DNA of 15,110 bases from Caldilineaceae bacterium (GCA_026645575.1 JAPKMW010000171.1:1-15110); one strand, 5' to 3'; numbered from the stretch's first letter, positions 6,194 to 13,429 are shown. Program-made: numbers and translations. The notes: generated from the letters alone by a model not told the origin.

Positions 6194-7993
6194 AACCTTC
6201 GGTAAACCTTCCGCCAGTAGCCAGTGATGATCTTGCTGGAGGAAGGCGTTGGCGTCATCGGTGATGACTTGGGCGACCAGTGAACTGGTTTGTTGCAGGA
6301 AGGGGAGGCCGAGGGCGGCGCTGGCGGCGGCAAGGGGTTGGGCCAGCAGCTTTTCCTTTTCGGCGGTGATGCGTTGCAAACGGACGGCGCCATCGGTTGG
6401 TAAATCTGCCAGGTGACAGGCAACCGCAACGGCGTGCTGAAAATCGCCCAATTCATCGACAAGCCCGTGGCCCAAGGCTTGGCTACCTGTCCAGACGCGC
6501 CCGTTGGCAATGGCGTCTAGCGTGGCGTAGACTAGGTTGCGGCCCGTGGCAACCCGTTCTTTGAAGGTATGGTAGACCTGAAAGACACTTGCTTCCACTT
6601 TGGCCCGCTGGTCGCCGACCCAGGCGTGTTGATCATCGTAGAGATCAGCGTTGGCGCCCCGCTGAATGGACTGACGATTGGCGGCGATTTTGTGGTAGGC
6701 GCCGGCGGTGACAGCTTTGGCAATCACGACGCCGATGCTGCCGGTGAGCGTGGCCCGTTGGGCCACCACTTTGCGACCAGGGGCGGCAATGTAGTAACCG
6801 CCGCTGGCCGCCACGTCGCCCATGTAGATGACGACTGGCTTTTCCTGATTTAAGAGATAAAGTTCGCGCCAGATCAGGTCGCTGGCTAACGCCGAGCCGC
6901 CGGGCGAATCGACATGCACCACGACGGCGGCAATTTCCTCTTTTTGGCGAGCGTTGCGGATCTGCTGCTGGGCAGTGGCGCTACCCAAACTTTCCTTGCC
7001 GAGAATGGGCAACGGCACCGGGCGCGACTGGCTTTCCCCCGGCATGATTGCGCCGCAGAGGCTGATGACGCCAATTTGTTTGGCGTGGTAGAGGCGAGGC
7101 CGGCGCAAGAGCAGTTTGCGCGCCTTGGCATAAAATTGCAGCTTCGCCGGTTCTGCCGCCGAGCCGAGCAACGTGGGCAATTCATCTTCGTAGGCGATGC
7201 CGTCGATCAGGCCGTGCGCTTGCGCCTCAGGCGCCGACCAGGGGGCGCCGTCGATGATTGTGTGCACTGCTTCGGTCGATAAGTGCCGTCCGGTGTGAAT
7301 GGCGTCAACGATGTCGCTGTACCAGCTATCCAACAGCCAGGCGAGTTGTTCCTCCTGCTCTGGACTCATGGCATCAAGGCTGAATTGATCGGCGGCGCTC
7401 TTCCAAGGCGAGACACGCACCACATCCATGACAATGCCCAGCTTGGCGAGCGTCTGCTTGAAAAAGGTAGGCGAGGTGCGCAGCCCCAACACATCCCAGG
7501 TAGTTAAGGGCGTGACATAAATTTGGTCGGCAGCGCAGGCGGCGACATAGAGGGGCGTTGTCACCTGTTCCAGATGAAAGATGACGCGCTTGGCTGGGGT
7601 TGTGCTGTCGGTGCGTTGGGCCTGATCCCACTGGCGAAAGCGTTGGCAGAGCATGGCTAGGCTTTGCGCCTGCGCCAGACTCAACGTGGGACTCTTTCCC
7701 AGAAAGATCACCCCCTTGACGGTCGGGTCGCCGGCAATGCGTTCGAGCGCCGCGGTCAGAAATTCAATGCTCAACGGCGCCTTGCGACCAGGGATATACT
7801 CCTGCCACCAGGGCGTATGTGGCTCGCGTTCGAGCAACTCCTGATCCAGCACAAAGAGAACATAATCAGGAAGGTGCTTGCGCCAGAGCCAGCGCCGGCG
7901 ATTGGCGAGCGCACAGAGAAGCTGTTGCCAGCCCAAGGCGATGCTACGTCCGCTGGCCCGTGCGGCGCTCGCCAATCGTTGGAGAAAAGTCAT
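6188..7993 (-). CDS. sppA: Signal peptide peptidase SppA, two-domain (67K) type
   Basis: This serine protease degrades signal peptides left in the membrane after secretion. The 601-residue length and two S49 domains fit the long E. coli-type SppA. The catalytic dyad is visible: Lys198 in SPWKSAADQFS in the N-domain, and Ser397 in DVAASGGYYIAA in the C-domain, preceded by VDSPGGSALASD (361-372). No strong N-terminal membrane helix is seen, unlike E. coli SppA. I start the gene at the ATG at 7993 (MTFLQRL), which has AAGGA about 10 nt upstream. A longer reading to 8056 would translate the right arm of the 8012-8077 hairpin and is unlikely. The stop is supplied by the 6067-6193 repeat. Confidence 0.93.
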   Translation of the reverse strand: MTFLQRLASAARASGRSIALGWQQLLCALANRRRWLWRKHLPDYVLFVLDQELLEREPHTPWWQEYIPGRKAPLSIEFLTAALERIAGDPTVKGVIFLGKSPTLSLAQAQSLAMLCQRFRQWDQAQRTDSTTPAKRVIFHLEQVTTPLYVAACAADQIYVTPLTTWDVLGLRTSPTFFKQTLAKLGIVMDVVRVSPWKSAADQFSLDAMSPEQEEQLAWLLDSWYSDIVDAIHTGRHLSTEAVHTIIDGAPWSAPEAQAHGLIDGIAYEDELPTLLGSAAEPAKLQFYAKARKLLLRRPRLYHAKQIGVISLCGAIMPGESQSRPVPLPILGKESLGSATAQQQIRNARQKEEIAAVVVHVDSPGGSALASDLIWRELYLLNQEKPVVIYMGDVAASGGYYIAAPGRKVVAQRATLTGSIGVVIAKAVTAGAYHKIAANRQSIQRGANADLYDDQHAWVGDQRAKVEASVFQVYHTFKERVATGRNLVYATLDAIANGRVWTGSQALGHGLVDELGDFQHAVAVACHLADLPTDGAVRLQRITAEKEKLLAQPLAAASAALGLPFLQQTSSLVAQVITDDANAFLQQDHHWLLAEGLPKVR

Positions 7994-8011
7994 GATTTGT
8001 ATTTCCTTAGC

Positions 8012-8077
8012 GTGATTCGTGCTGCGTGATGCGTGGCCTGAGCCTGTCGAAGCCACGCATCACGCAGCACGAATCAC
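8012..8077. repeat. 26-bp perfect inverted repeat, GAGCCTGTCGA loop
   Basis: Arms 8012-8037 and 8052-8077 are perfect complements (GTGATTCGTGCTGCGTGATG...), with a 14-nt loop CTGAGCCTGTCGAA. It sits in the sppA leader region, just downstream of the small membrane-protein gene (stop at 8097). The core loop is nearly the same as in the hairpins at 8575-8623 and 11267-11331, while the stem is unrelated. Confidence 0.93.
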
Positions 8078-8096
8078 CTAATCTATCTACCGCACG

Positions 8097-8438
8097 TTAT
8101 AAAACATAGCGCGCAATGTCATTCCACCAGCCAGACAGATCCTGCCAGTAGTACAGGATAACCGCCGCCACTGCCAGCCAGAAGAGGCTAAAGACCGTCA
8201 TGCGCACATTCCGTCGCCAGCGCGCCCAGCGGAGTTGGCGTTCCAAAGTCACTAACGTATCACTATGGGTAGATTGGGCAGTGCGTAGGGTGATCAATTC
8301 CTGTTGCATGGTACGCAACAGGTTGGTCTGTTCCTTCAATTGATTCTGCATCTCCGCCAGCACCGCCAGCGTCGGATCGGCCGGTGGCAAAGGCGTGTGT
8401 GGTTCTGTCGGCTGCGGTAAGGTGGAGCGCTCAACCAT
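8097..8438 (-). CDS. Small coiled-coil single-pass membrane protein, unknown
   Basis: I do not recognise the family. From the ATG at 8438 the product has 113 residues. It has a Pro-rich N-terminus (about 5-22), a Leu/Gln-rich helical stretch likely to form a coiled coil (about 24-68, EMQNQLKEQTNLLRTMQQEL), a basic cluster RWARWRRNVR (70-79), one membrane helix (about 82-98), and a short aromatic tail. The charge pattern predicts the coiled coil in the cytoplasm. A TTG at 8471, with AAGGGG 5 nt before it, would add 11 residues; that extension includes GTAGATAGGT-like words resembling the nearby tandem repeats, so I prefer the ATG, with doubt. It is upstream of sppA on the same strand, with the 8012-8077 hairpin between. 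Confidence 0.7.
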   Translation of the reverse strand: MVERSTLPQPTEPHTPLPPADPTLAVLAEMQNQLKEQTNLLRTMQQELITLRTAQSTHSDTLVTLERQLRWARWRRNVRMTVFSLFWLAVAAVILYYWQDLSGWWNDIARYVL

Positions 8439-8528
8439 CAAAAACAACCTATCTACTTGTGTACCTATCAATGTTTCCCCTTATTCTCGCGACAAATGGG
8501 CGTTTTGGCAAAATACCACAGCGATGCC

Positions 8529-8557
8529 TTGCTTGAATAGGCGGCGCCTGCTATAGT
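8529..8557 (+). promoter_or_regulatory. Candidate promoter for ald
   Basis: TTGCTT (8529-8534), a 17-bp spacer, then TATAGT (8552-8557). Initiation near 8564 would place the whole 8575-8623 hairpin in the 5' leader of the alanine dehydrogenase mRNA, about 10 nt from its 5' end. The boxes match the sigma-70 consensus at four and five of six positions. Confidence 0.5.
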
Positions 8558-8574
8558 TGGGACAAGATATTGTG

Positions 8575-8623
8575 GTTGGTTGGTTCGTTGGTTGAGCTTG
8601 TCGAAACCAACGAACCAACCAAC
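8575..8623. repeat. 19-bp perfect hairpin of GGTT words, GAGCTTGTCGA loop
   Basis: Arms 8575-8593 and 8605-8623 are perfect complements built from GGTT/CGTT tetramers, around the loop GAGCTTGTCGA (8594-8604). It lies between the divergent small membrane-protein gene and ald, 33 nt before the ald ATG. The loop equals that at 11294-11304 and differs by one base from that at 8038-8051. Confidence 0.92.
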
Positions 8624-8655
8624 GAACCCTGTATTCTCAACGAGGAGGAGATGGT

Positions 8656-9768
8656 ATGCTGATCGGTCTGCCGAAAGAGATTAAAGATGGGGAAAATCGA
8701 GTTGGGTTGACGCCGGGCGCGGTCAAGGCGTTGGTTGGGCGCGGCCACCGGGTGTTGGTGGAACAGGGCGCCGGCGAAGGTAGCTTTTTGACCGATGCTG
8801 AATATCAGGCCGCCGGTGCTGACATTGTTAAAGCCGCCGCGGATGCCTGGTCGGCCCAACTGGTGGTCAAGGTCAAGGAGCCAATTGCGCCGGAGTATGG
8901 TTATATGCGCCCGGATCTCTTGCTCTTTACCTATCTCCATCTGGCAGCCGATCGCGCCCTGACCGAGGCGATGTTAGCCAGCGGTGTCACTGGCATTGCC
9001 TATGAAACGGTGCAGACGCCCGACCGTCGCCTCCCCTTGCTAATGCCGATGAGCGAGGTGGCGGGCCGCATGGCGACCCAAGTGGGCGCAACCTTTTTAC
9101 AAAAGAATCACGGTGGCCGTGGCGTGCTGATGGGGGGCGTCCCCGGTGTGGCGCCGGCCAGTGTGGCGATTCTCGGCGCCGGCACGGTGGGCGCCAACGC
9201 CGCCCGTGTTGCGGTGGGCATGGGCGCGCAAGTGACGGTCCTGGACATCAACCATGACCGGCTCCAATATTTGGATGACATCTATGCCGGCGCTTTACAG
9301 ACACGGGCCAGCAACGAGTATAATATTGAAGAAGTTGTTTACGAAGCCGATCTGGTCATTGGCGCCGTGTTGATTCCCGGTGGGCGCGCCCCGTACCTGG
9401 TGACGCGCAACATGCTCAAGGATATGCGCAACGGCGCCGTCATTGTCGATGTGGCCGTGGATCAAGGCGGCTGTATCGAAACCACCCGCCCAACCACCCA
9501 CAGCAACCCGACCTATGTGATCGACGGTGTGGTGCATTATTGTGTCGCCAACATGCCGGGCGCCGTGCCGCGCACCAGCACCTTTGCCCTGGTCAATGAG
9601 ACGATGACCTATACCCTGCGGCTGGCGAGTGCGGGCCTGGACGCCATCAAAAATAGCCAGCCGCTCTGTAACGGCTTGAATACCCATCACGGTCAATTGA
9701 CCTATGCGGCGGTGGCGGAAGCGTTTGGCATGGAGTATGTCGAGCCGGTGAAGGCGCTAACAAACTAA
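8656..9768 (+). CDS. ald: Alanine dehydrogenase
   Basis: The enzyme interconverts L-alanine and pyruvate plus ammonia with NAD(H) in the cytoplasm. The 370 residues give the normal length, with the expected catalytic and substrate residues: Arg15 (GENRVGL), Lys74 (KVKEP), His95 (TYLHLAAD) and Asp269 (VDVAVDQGG). The Rossmann NAD loop is [12 protein letters not shown] (172-183), with Asp197 in VLDIN binding the adenosine ribose, which favours NAD over NADP. A strong GGAGGAG precedes the ATG by 5-6 nt. A likely promoter at 8529-8557 puts a long hairpin in the leader. It stands alone, with hisS 120 bp downstream. Confidence 0.96.
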   Translation: MLIGLPKEIKDGENRVGLTPGAVKALVGRGHRVLVEQGAGEGSFLTDAEYQAAGADIVKAAADAWSAQLVVKVKEPIAPEYGYMRPDLLLFTYLHLAADRALTEAMLASGVTGIAYETVQTPDRRLPLLMPMSEVAGRMATQVGATFLQKNHGGRGVLMGGVPGVAPASVAILGAGTVGANAARVAVGMGAQVTVLDINHDRLQYLDDIYAGALQTRASNEYNIEEVVYEADLVIGAVLIPGGRAPYLVTRNMLKDMRNGAVIVDVAVDQGGCIETTRPTTHSNPTYVIDGVVHYCVANMPGAVPRTSTFALVNETMTYTLRLASAGLDAIKNSQPLCNGLNTHHGQLTYAAVAEAFGMEYVEPVKALTN

Positions 9769-9774
9769 CTGGAT

Positions 9775-9866
9775 AAGCCAAAGCAGTTAACACGGATAAG
9801 GAAGAACACAGATAATTTTTATTCAAGCTGTGTTTTTTCCTATCTGTGTGAACTACAAGGTGGCTT
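9775..9866. repeat. Imperfect inverted repeat between ald and hisS
   Basis: AAGCCA (9775-9780) faces TGGCTT (9861-9866). The core pair ACACGGATAAGGAAGAACAC, starting near 9790, and its counterpart ending near 9849 match at 18 of 22 positions, three of the four differences being G-T pairs. The loop is AT-rich, with TTTTT at about 9816-9820. The gap has no other feature apart from the hisS ribosome binding site. Confidence 0.65.
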
Positions 9867-9888
9867 TACATAAATTGGAGCAGATTGT

Positions 9889-11262
9889 ATGGCAAAGACC
9901 AACACCGCGCCCCTCAGCGGCATGCGCGATTTTCTACCGCTGGACCTCTTGCGGCGCAACTATGTGATTGATGTGATCGAGCGCGTCTACCAGAGTTATG
10001 GCTTTGAGCCGTTGGAGACGCCGACGATGGAGCGGCTGGAGACGTTGCTGGGCAAATATGGCGAAGAGGGCGACCAACTGATCTTTCGCGTCCTCAAGCG
10101 GGGCGACAAATTACAGCGGGCGCTGGACGAAGAGCGCACCGAAAATGGTGTCAGCGATGCTGGGATGCGCTATGATTTGACCGTGCCGCTGGCGCGTGTC
10201 GTCGCCCAATATCGCAGCACGTTGCCCCGTTACTTCAAACGCTACCAGATCCAGCCGGTCTATCGCGCCGACCGGCCGGCCAAGGGGCGCTACCGCGAAT
10301 TTTTCCAGTGTGACCTGGATGTGGTTGGTTCGGCCAGCCAGACGGTGGAGGCGGAAGTGCTGGCTGCCGGCGCCCAGGTACTCCAAGATCTCGGTTTTGG
10401 CAACGAAGCGCATCCCTTTGCCCTGCGCCTCAACCACCGCGGCATTCTACGCGGGTTGATGGAAGTCTCTGGTGTGCCCGTGGAACTGGAAGGGGATGCG
10501 CTGGTCGCCATTGATAAGCTCGACAAGATCGGCCTGGATGGCGTGCGCAAAGAACTGAATGAACGCGGCATTGCGACGGATGCTGCCGAAAAGCTGTTAG
10601 CCAATTTGTCGGCTGCGCCCAAGAACAATGTGGACACCCTGGCCTGGTTGAGTGACCTGTTGGAAGAATCGGAACTGGGCAGCAAAGGGGTGGCCGAACT
10701 CAAAACCGTGGTGGCCTACAGTCAGGGTGGTCCGGCTGCGGAATATCTGCGCGTCGATCCTTACCTGGCGCGTGGGCTCAGTTATTACACTGGCCCCATC
10801 TTCGAGATCGAATTCCCCGGCTTTAGCGGTTCCGGCGGCGGCGGCGGGCGCTATGATGAGTTGGTCGGCATGTTTAGCGGCCAGCGCATTCCGTCTTGTG
10901 GCTTTAGCCTGGGCTTGGAACGCATCCTGTTGATGATGGAAGAGCAACAGATGTTCCCCGAACGGCTGGCTGGTCAGCCACAAGTGTTGGTGACGCAGTT
11001 TGATGAAAGCACCATCGGCACTAGCTTCACCCTGGCCCAACAGTTGCGCGCCGCCGGTCTACGGGTCGATCTCTACCCCGATCTCGACCGCTATGGCCGC
11101 CAGTTCAAATACGCCGAAGAGCGGCGGATTCGCTACGCCGTCCTCGCCAGTCCACGCGAAGTAGAAGCGGGCGTAGTCGCCGTCAAAGATTTAGTAACCG
11201 GCGAACAGGTCGAAATCCCCAGCGATGAGGTAATCGGTTGGTTGCAGGCGCACCTTTCCTAG
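9889..11262 (+). CDS. hisS: Histidyl-tRNA synthetase
   Basis: The enzyme charges tRNA-His with histidine (class II synthetase, cytoplasm). The 457-residue product shows GMRDFLP (11-17) at the N-terminus, motif 2 in RYQIQPVYRADRP and GRYREFFQCDLDVVG (118-147), the histidine-specific RGLSYYTG (about 295-302), motif 3 GFSLGLERIL (about 338-347), and the C-terminal anticodon-binding domain (about 364-457, with GRQFKYAEERRIRYAVL). It is somewhat longer than the common 420-430 residues. GGAG stands 8 nt before the ATG (TTGGAGCAGATTGTATG). It is followed 4 nt after its stop by the 11267-11331 hairpin. Confidence 0.97.
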   Translation: MAKTNTAPLSGMRDFLPLDLLRRNYVIDVIERVYQSYGFEPLETPTMERLETLLGKYGEEGDQLIFRVLKRGDKLQRALDEERTENGVSDAGMRYDLTVPLARVVAQYRSTLPRYFKRYQIQPVYRADRPAKGRYREFFQCDLDVVGSASQTVEAEVLAAGAQVLQDLGFGNEAHPFALRLNHRGILRGLMEVSGVPVELEGDALVAIDKLDKIGLDGVRKELNERGIATDAAEKLLANLSAAPKNNVDTLAWLSDLLEESELGSKGVAELKTVVAYSQGGPAAEYLRVDPYLARGLSYYTGPIFEIEFPGFSGSGGGGGRYDELVGMFSGQRIPSCGFSLGLERILLMMEEQQMFPERLAGQPQVLVTQFDESTIGTSFTLAQQLRAAGLRVDLYPDLDRYGRQFKYAEERRIRYAVLASPREVEAGVVAVKDLVTGEQVEIPSDEVIGWLQAHLS

Positions 11263-11266
11263 GAAC

Positions 11267-11331
11267 GTTGGTTTGTTCGTTGGTTCGGTGGTTGAGCTTG
11301 TCGAAACCACCGAACCAACGAACAAACCAAC
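11267..11331. repeat. 27-bp perfect hairpin, GAGCTTGTCGA loop
   Basis: Arms 11267-11293 and 11305-11331 are perfect complements of GGTT/CGTT/CGGT words, with the loop GAGCTTGTCGA (11294-11304). It directly follows the hisS stop. A run of ACTA units continues to about 11347. No T-run follows, so any terminator function would be Rho-dependent or structural. Confidence 0.93.
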
Positions 11332-11399
11332 TAACTAACTAACTACCCAACTACCAACAACTTTTTCATCCTTCCTTCGTATTCCTTTGGAGCAGGTTT

Positions 11400-11618
11400 A
11401 TGTCGTTTACACTTTATTCAACCATTGGCAAGATTATGTCAAATGAACAGGCCAAAGCGCTCGTGGAAAAACATTTTCCCGGCGCCACCAACCACCCCAT
11501 GCTCTCCATGGCCTGGGGCATGACGCTAGGCGAGGTAGCAAGTTACCCCGAAGCCGGCATCACCAACGCCAAGTTGCAGGCGTTTCTGGTGGAGTTGGCA
11601 AAGATTGCTGATTCCTAA
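11400..11618 (+). CDS. Small conserved-looking protein, unknown
   Basis: I do not recognise this 72-residue protein. It is predicted soluble: a short N-terminal segment (MSFTLYSTIGKIM), a helix (14-26, SNEQAKALVEKHF), a Gly/Pro-bearing middle (PGATNHPMLSMAWGMTLGEV) and a C-terminal helix (about 53-70, ITNAKLQAFLVELAKIA). The start has a good GGAG 7 nt upstream (TTGGAGCAGGTTTATG), nearly the same context as the hisS start, which argues that it is translated. ATG codons at residues 13, 34, 38 and 41 are less likely starts. It stands alone between two palindromic repeats. Confidence 0.7.
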   Translation: MSFTLYSTIGKIMSNEQAKALVEKHFPGATNHPMLSMAWGMTLGEVASYPEAGITNAKLQAFLVELAKIADS

Positions 11619-11622
11619 CATT

Positions 11623-11815
11623 CGGTAGTAAAGATTTTTGAAGGTTAGGTAAATAAACCGGTAGTCGTAGGGGCACGAGGTTGGCGGGCAGATCTACCGG
11701 TTTTGCCAGAGAGAATCTGCCCACCAACCTCGTGCCCGTACCGTTACCGAAATAAATTCCTAACTTTCATTAGTCTTTCTCCAAGCCGAGGGAAAGACTA
11801 AAGTCTTTACTACGG
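11623..11815. repeat. Composite palindrome: repeat copy 2 interrupted by another palindrome
   Basis: The outer layer is the repeat seen at 2103-2158: CGGTAGTAAAGA (11623-11634) at the left, and a 44-nt block at 11770-11813 that matches 2115-2158 with a single change. Between them, 11635-11769 is extra and is itself palindromic: TGAAGGTTAGG (11639-11649) against CCTAACTTTCA (11759-11769), and GGGCACGAGGTTGG... (11671-11693) against its complement (11715-11737) with one mismatch in 23. ACCGGTAG (near 11657) and CTACCGGT (near 11694) offer a further pairing. No gene is present in this 194-bp stretch. Confidence 0.85.
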
Positions 11816-11834
11816 TAGAAAAATTCAGATAACC

Positions 11835-12233
11835 ATGAAAACCCTTGAGGTGCGCCGCCACAGCTACCGCAAACAAGGCGGCGGCTCGCAACTGTCGCAG
11901 GCTGGGGTAGACTACGCCCGCCAGTTGGGGGCAACGATGGGGCCATTTGCCTATGTGGCGACCAGCGTTTCGCCCAGGGCGCGCGAAACGGCGATTGCCA
12001 TGGGCTTTGCCGTTGATCAGGAGATCGTCACCCTGGCTTCCGAGGAAGCGATATACGACGAAACGGGGAGCAGGATGTGGTGGCAGGCGCTGCAGCCATT
12101 TGTTGCCCTGGCGGAAGTGGTTGCCACCAATCATGCTGCCTGGGGCGCTCCTTTTGGTTACTGTGAAGGGGCGCGGTTGATCTTTGCCGGTGAACCGGCC
12201 CGGTTTACAGCGGTTGAACTACTGCGTAACTAG
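11835..12233 (+). pseudogene. Histidine-phosphatase-like gene, apparently internally shortened
   Basis: The N-terminal half fits the histidine phosphatase (phosphoglycerate mutase-like) superfamily: RRHSYR (7-12) in place of the usual RHG motif with His9, LSQAGVDYARQLG (20-32), and SVSPRARETAIAMGF (44-58) with the conserved arginine. At 132 residues it is short. The second catalytic histidine, normally in an SHGG-like motif after a strand, is not found. The end, NHAAWGAPFGYCEGARLIF, looks like the tail of a related full-length protein joined too early (around residues 70-98). I infer an in-frame deletion of the middle, so catalysis is doubtful. No clear Shine-Dalgarno is seen. Its TAG stop (12231-12233) lies at the edge of the next repeat. 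A naturally short family member remains possible. Confidence 0.55.
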
Positions 12234-12342
12234 TCACGGAGTGACGACTGATGGTAGCCCGGTCTTTCAAGACCGGAATCTCCGGCCAACCGGATTGAGA
12301 GGGTTGAAACCCTCATCTACCGTCAGTCGTCACTCCGTGACT
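12232..12342. repeat. Four-way-junction palindromic element
   Basis: Terminal inverted arms of 26 bp (12232-12257 and 12317-12342; AGTCACGGAGTGACGACTGA... at the outside) differ at one position, a G-T pair. Inside lie three hairpins in a row: CCGGTCTT/AAGACCGG with loop TC (12259-12276), AATCTCCGG/CCGGATT with a bulged T (12277-12296), and GAGGGTT/AACCCTC with loop GA (12299-12314). Almost every base is paired, giving a tRNA-like cloverleaf outline, but it is not a tRNA. It could be a non-autonomous mobile repeat or a structured RNA ahead of the ABC genes. Confidence 0.88.
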
Positions 12343-12373
12343 GAGGGTGCGAGCGCAAAGGAAGGACAACAAC

Positions 12374-13387
12374 ATGGCTGAGTCACCGATTATGGTCAGA
12401 ACCGAAAATCTGCGCAAGTCCTTTAAACGGACGGATGGCGCAATGGTGGATGCGGTGAAAGGAGTAAACCTCTCGATCCGGCAGGGCGAAATTTTCAGCC
12501 TGCTTGGCCCCAATGGCGCCGGCAAGACGACCACCATCTCGATGATCAGTGGTTTGCTGCCCCCCACCGAAGGCGATGCCTTTATCGGCGGTCATTCCAT
12601 TACCAGAGAACCGTTGGCCGCCAAACGGCTGATGGGTTTCATTCCGCAAGAGATTGCGCTCTATCCTGAACTAAGCGCCCGCCAGAATCTGCTCTTCTTT
12701 GGCAAAATGTATGGCATGAGCGGCAAGGCGCTCCACCACCGGGTCGATGAACTGCTGACCTTTATCGACCTGGCCGACCGCCAACACGACCGTATCGACA
12801 CCTTCTCCGGCGGTATGAAGCGGCGCGTCAACATTGGTGTGGGTCTGCTCCACCGGCCACAACTGGTCTACATGGATGAGCCGACGGTGGGCATCGACCC
12901 GCAGAGCCGCCGCCGCATTCTCGACACGGTCAAACAACTGCGCGATGAGCAAGGGATGACCGTCCTCTACACCACCCACCTGATGGAAGAGGCGCAAGAG
13001 CTAAGTGACCGCGTCGCCATTATCGACCACGGCGAAATCATCGCCCTCGGCACGCAGAACGAACTAACCCAGCAGGTGGGCGAAGATGACCGGCTGGAAT
13101 TTACCATCGGCGACCAACCCCTGGCGGCGACATTGACGACAGAAATCCAACAAGGGGTTGCTGGTGTCTCGCAAGTGCTGCTGACCCAACCCGAAGCCAC
13201 GAATGGCGCCGGCGACCGCCTCAACCCCGGTCGCATCACCGTCTTTGCCAAACGCGGACGGCGCGCCCTACCCGATGTGATCAATTTCCTGAACCGCGCC
13301 GGCGTCGCTGTCCAAGCTGTTGAGGTGCGCGAACCGGATCTCGAAGCGGTCTTCCTGGCCCTCACCGGCCGTGCGCTACGCGACTAA
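12374..13387 (+). CDS. ABC exporter ATP-binding protein (DrrA-like)
   Basis: This 337-residue nucleotide-binding subunit powers the permease encoded next. Motifs: Walker A GPNGAGKTT (45-53), Q-loop Gln92 (IPQEIALYP), signature FSGGMKRR (144-151), Walker B LVYMDEP (164-170, Glu169), and switch His202 (YTTHLMEE). The C-terminal extension (about 230-337) is as in DrrA/CcmA-type ATPases of ABC-2 exporters. The ATG at 12374 is preferred, with GGAAGGA 7 nt upstream; a GTG at 12347 would add nine residues without a good ribosome site. It shares an operon with the permease 42 bp downstream. The substrate (drug, lipid or other) cannot be read from the sequence. Confidence 0.93.
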   Translation: MAESPIMVRTENLRKSFKRTDGAMVDAVKGVNLSIRQGEIFSLLGPNGAGKTTTISMISGLLPPTEGDAFIGGHSITREPLAAKRLMGFIPQEIALYPELSARQNLLFFGKMYGMSGKALHHRVDELLTFIDLADRQHDRIDTFSGGMKRRVNIGVGLLHRPQLVYMDEPTVGIDPQSRRRILDTVKQLRDEQGMTVLYTTHLMEEAQELSDRVAIIDHGEIIALGTQNELTQQVGEDDRLEFTIGDQPLAATLTTEIQQGVAGVSQVLLTQPEATNGAGDRLNPGRITVFAKRGRRALPDVINFLNRAGVAVQAVEVREPDLEAVFLALTGRALRD

Positions 13388-13429
13388 CCGACCAAGCGAC
13401 TATACGACGACGCGACGAAGGACAAAGCC

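Noticed and set aside
9295..9696. 133-codon minus-strand open frame within ald
   Set aside because: It is a codon-phase shadow of a clear alanine dehydrogenase gene, with no start signals of its own.
11267..11331. Classical intrinsic terminator after hisS
   Set aside because: The stem is strong, but ACTA units follow instead of a T-run, so it was called a repeat rather than a terminator.
12232..12342. Possible tRNA gene because of the cloverleaf outline
   Set aside because: The 26-bp terminal stem and the 2-4-nt loops do not fit tRNA arms. There is no anticodon loop, T-loop consensus or CCA-end layout.
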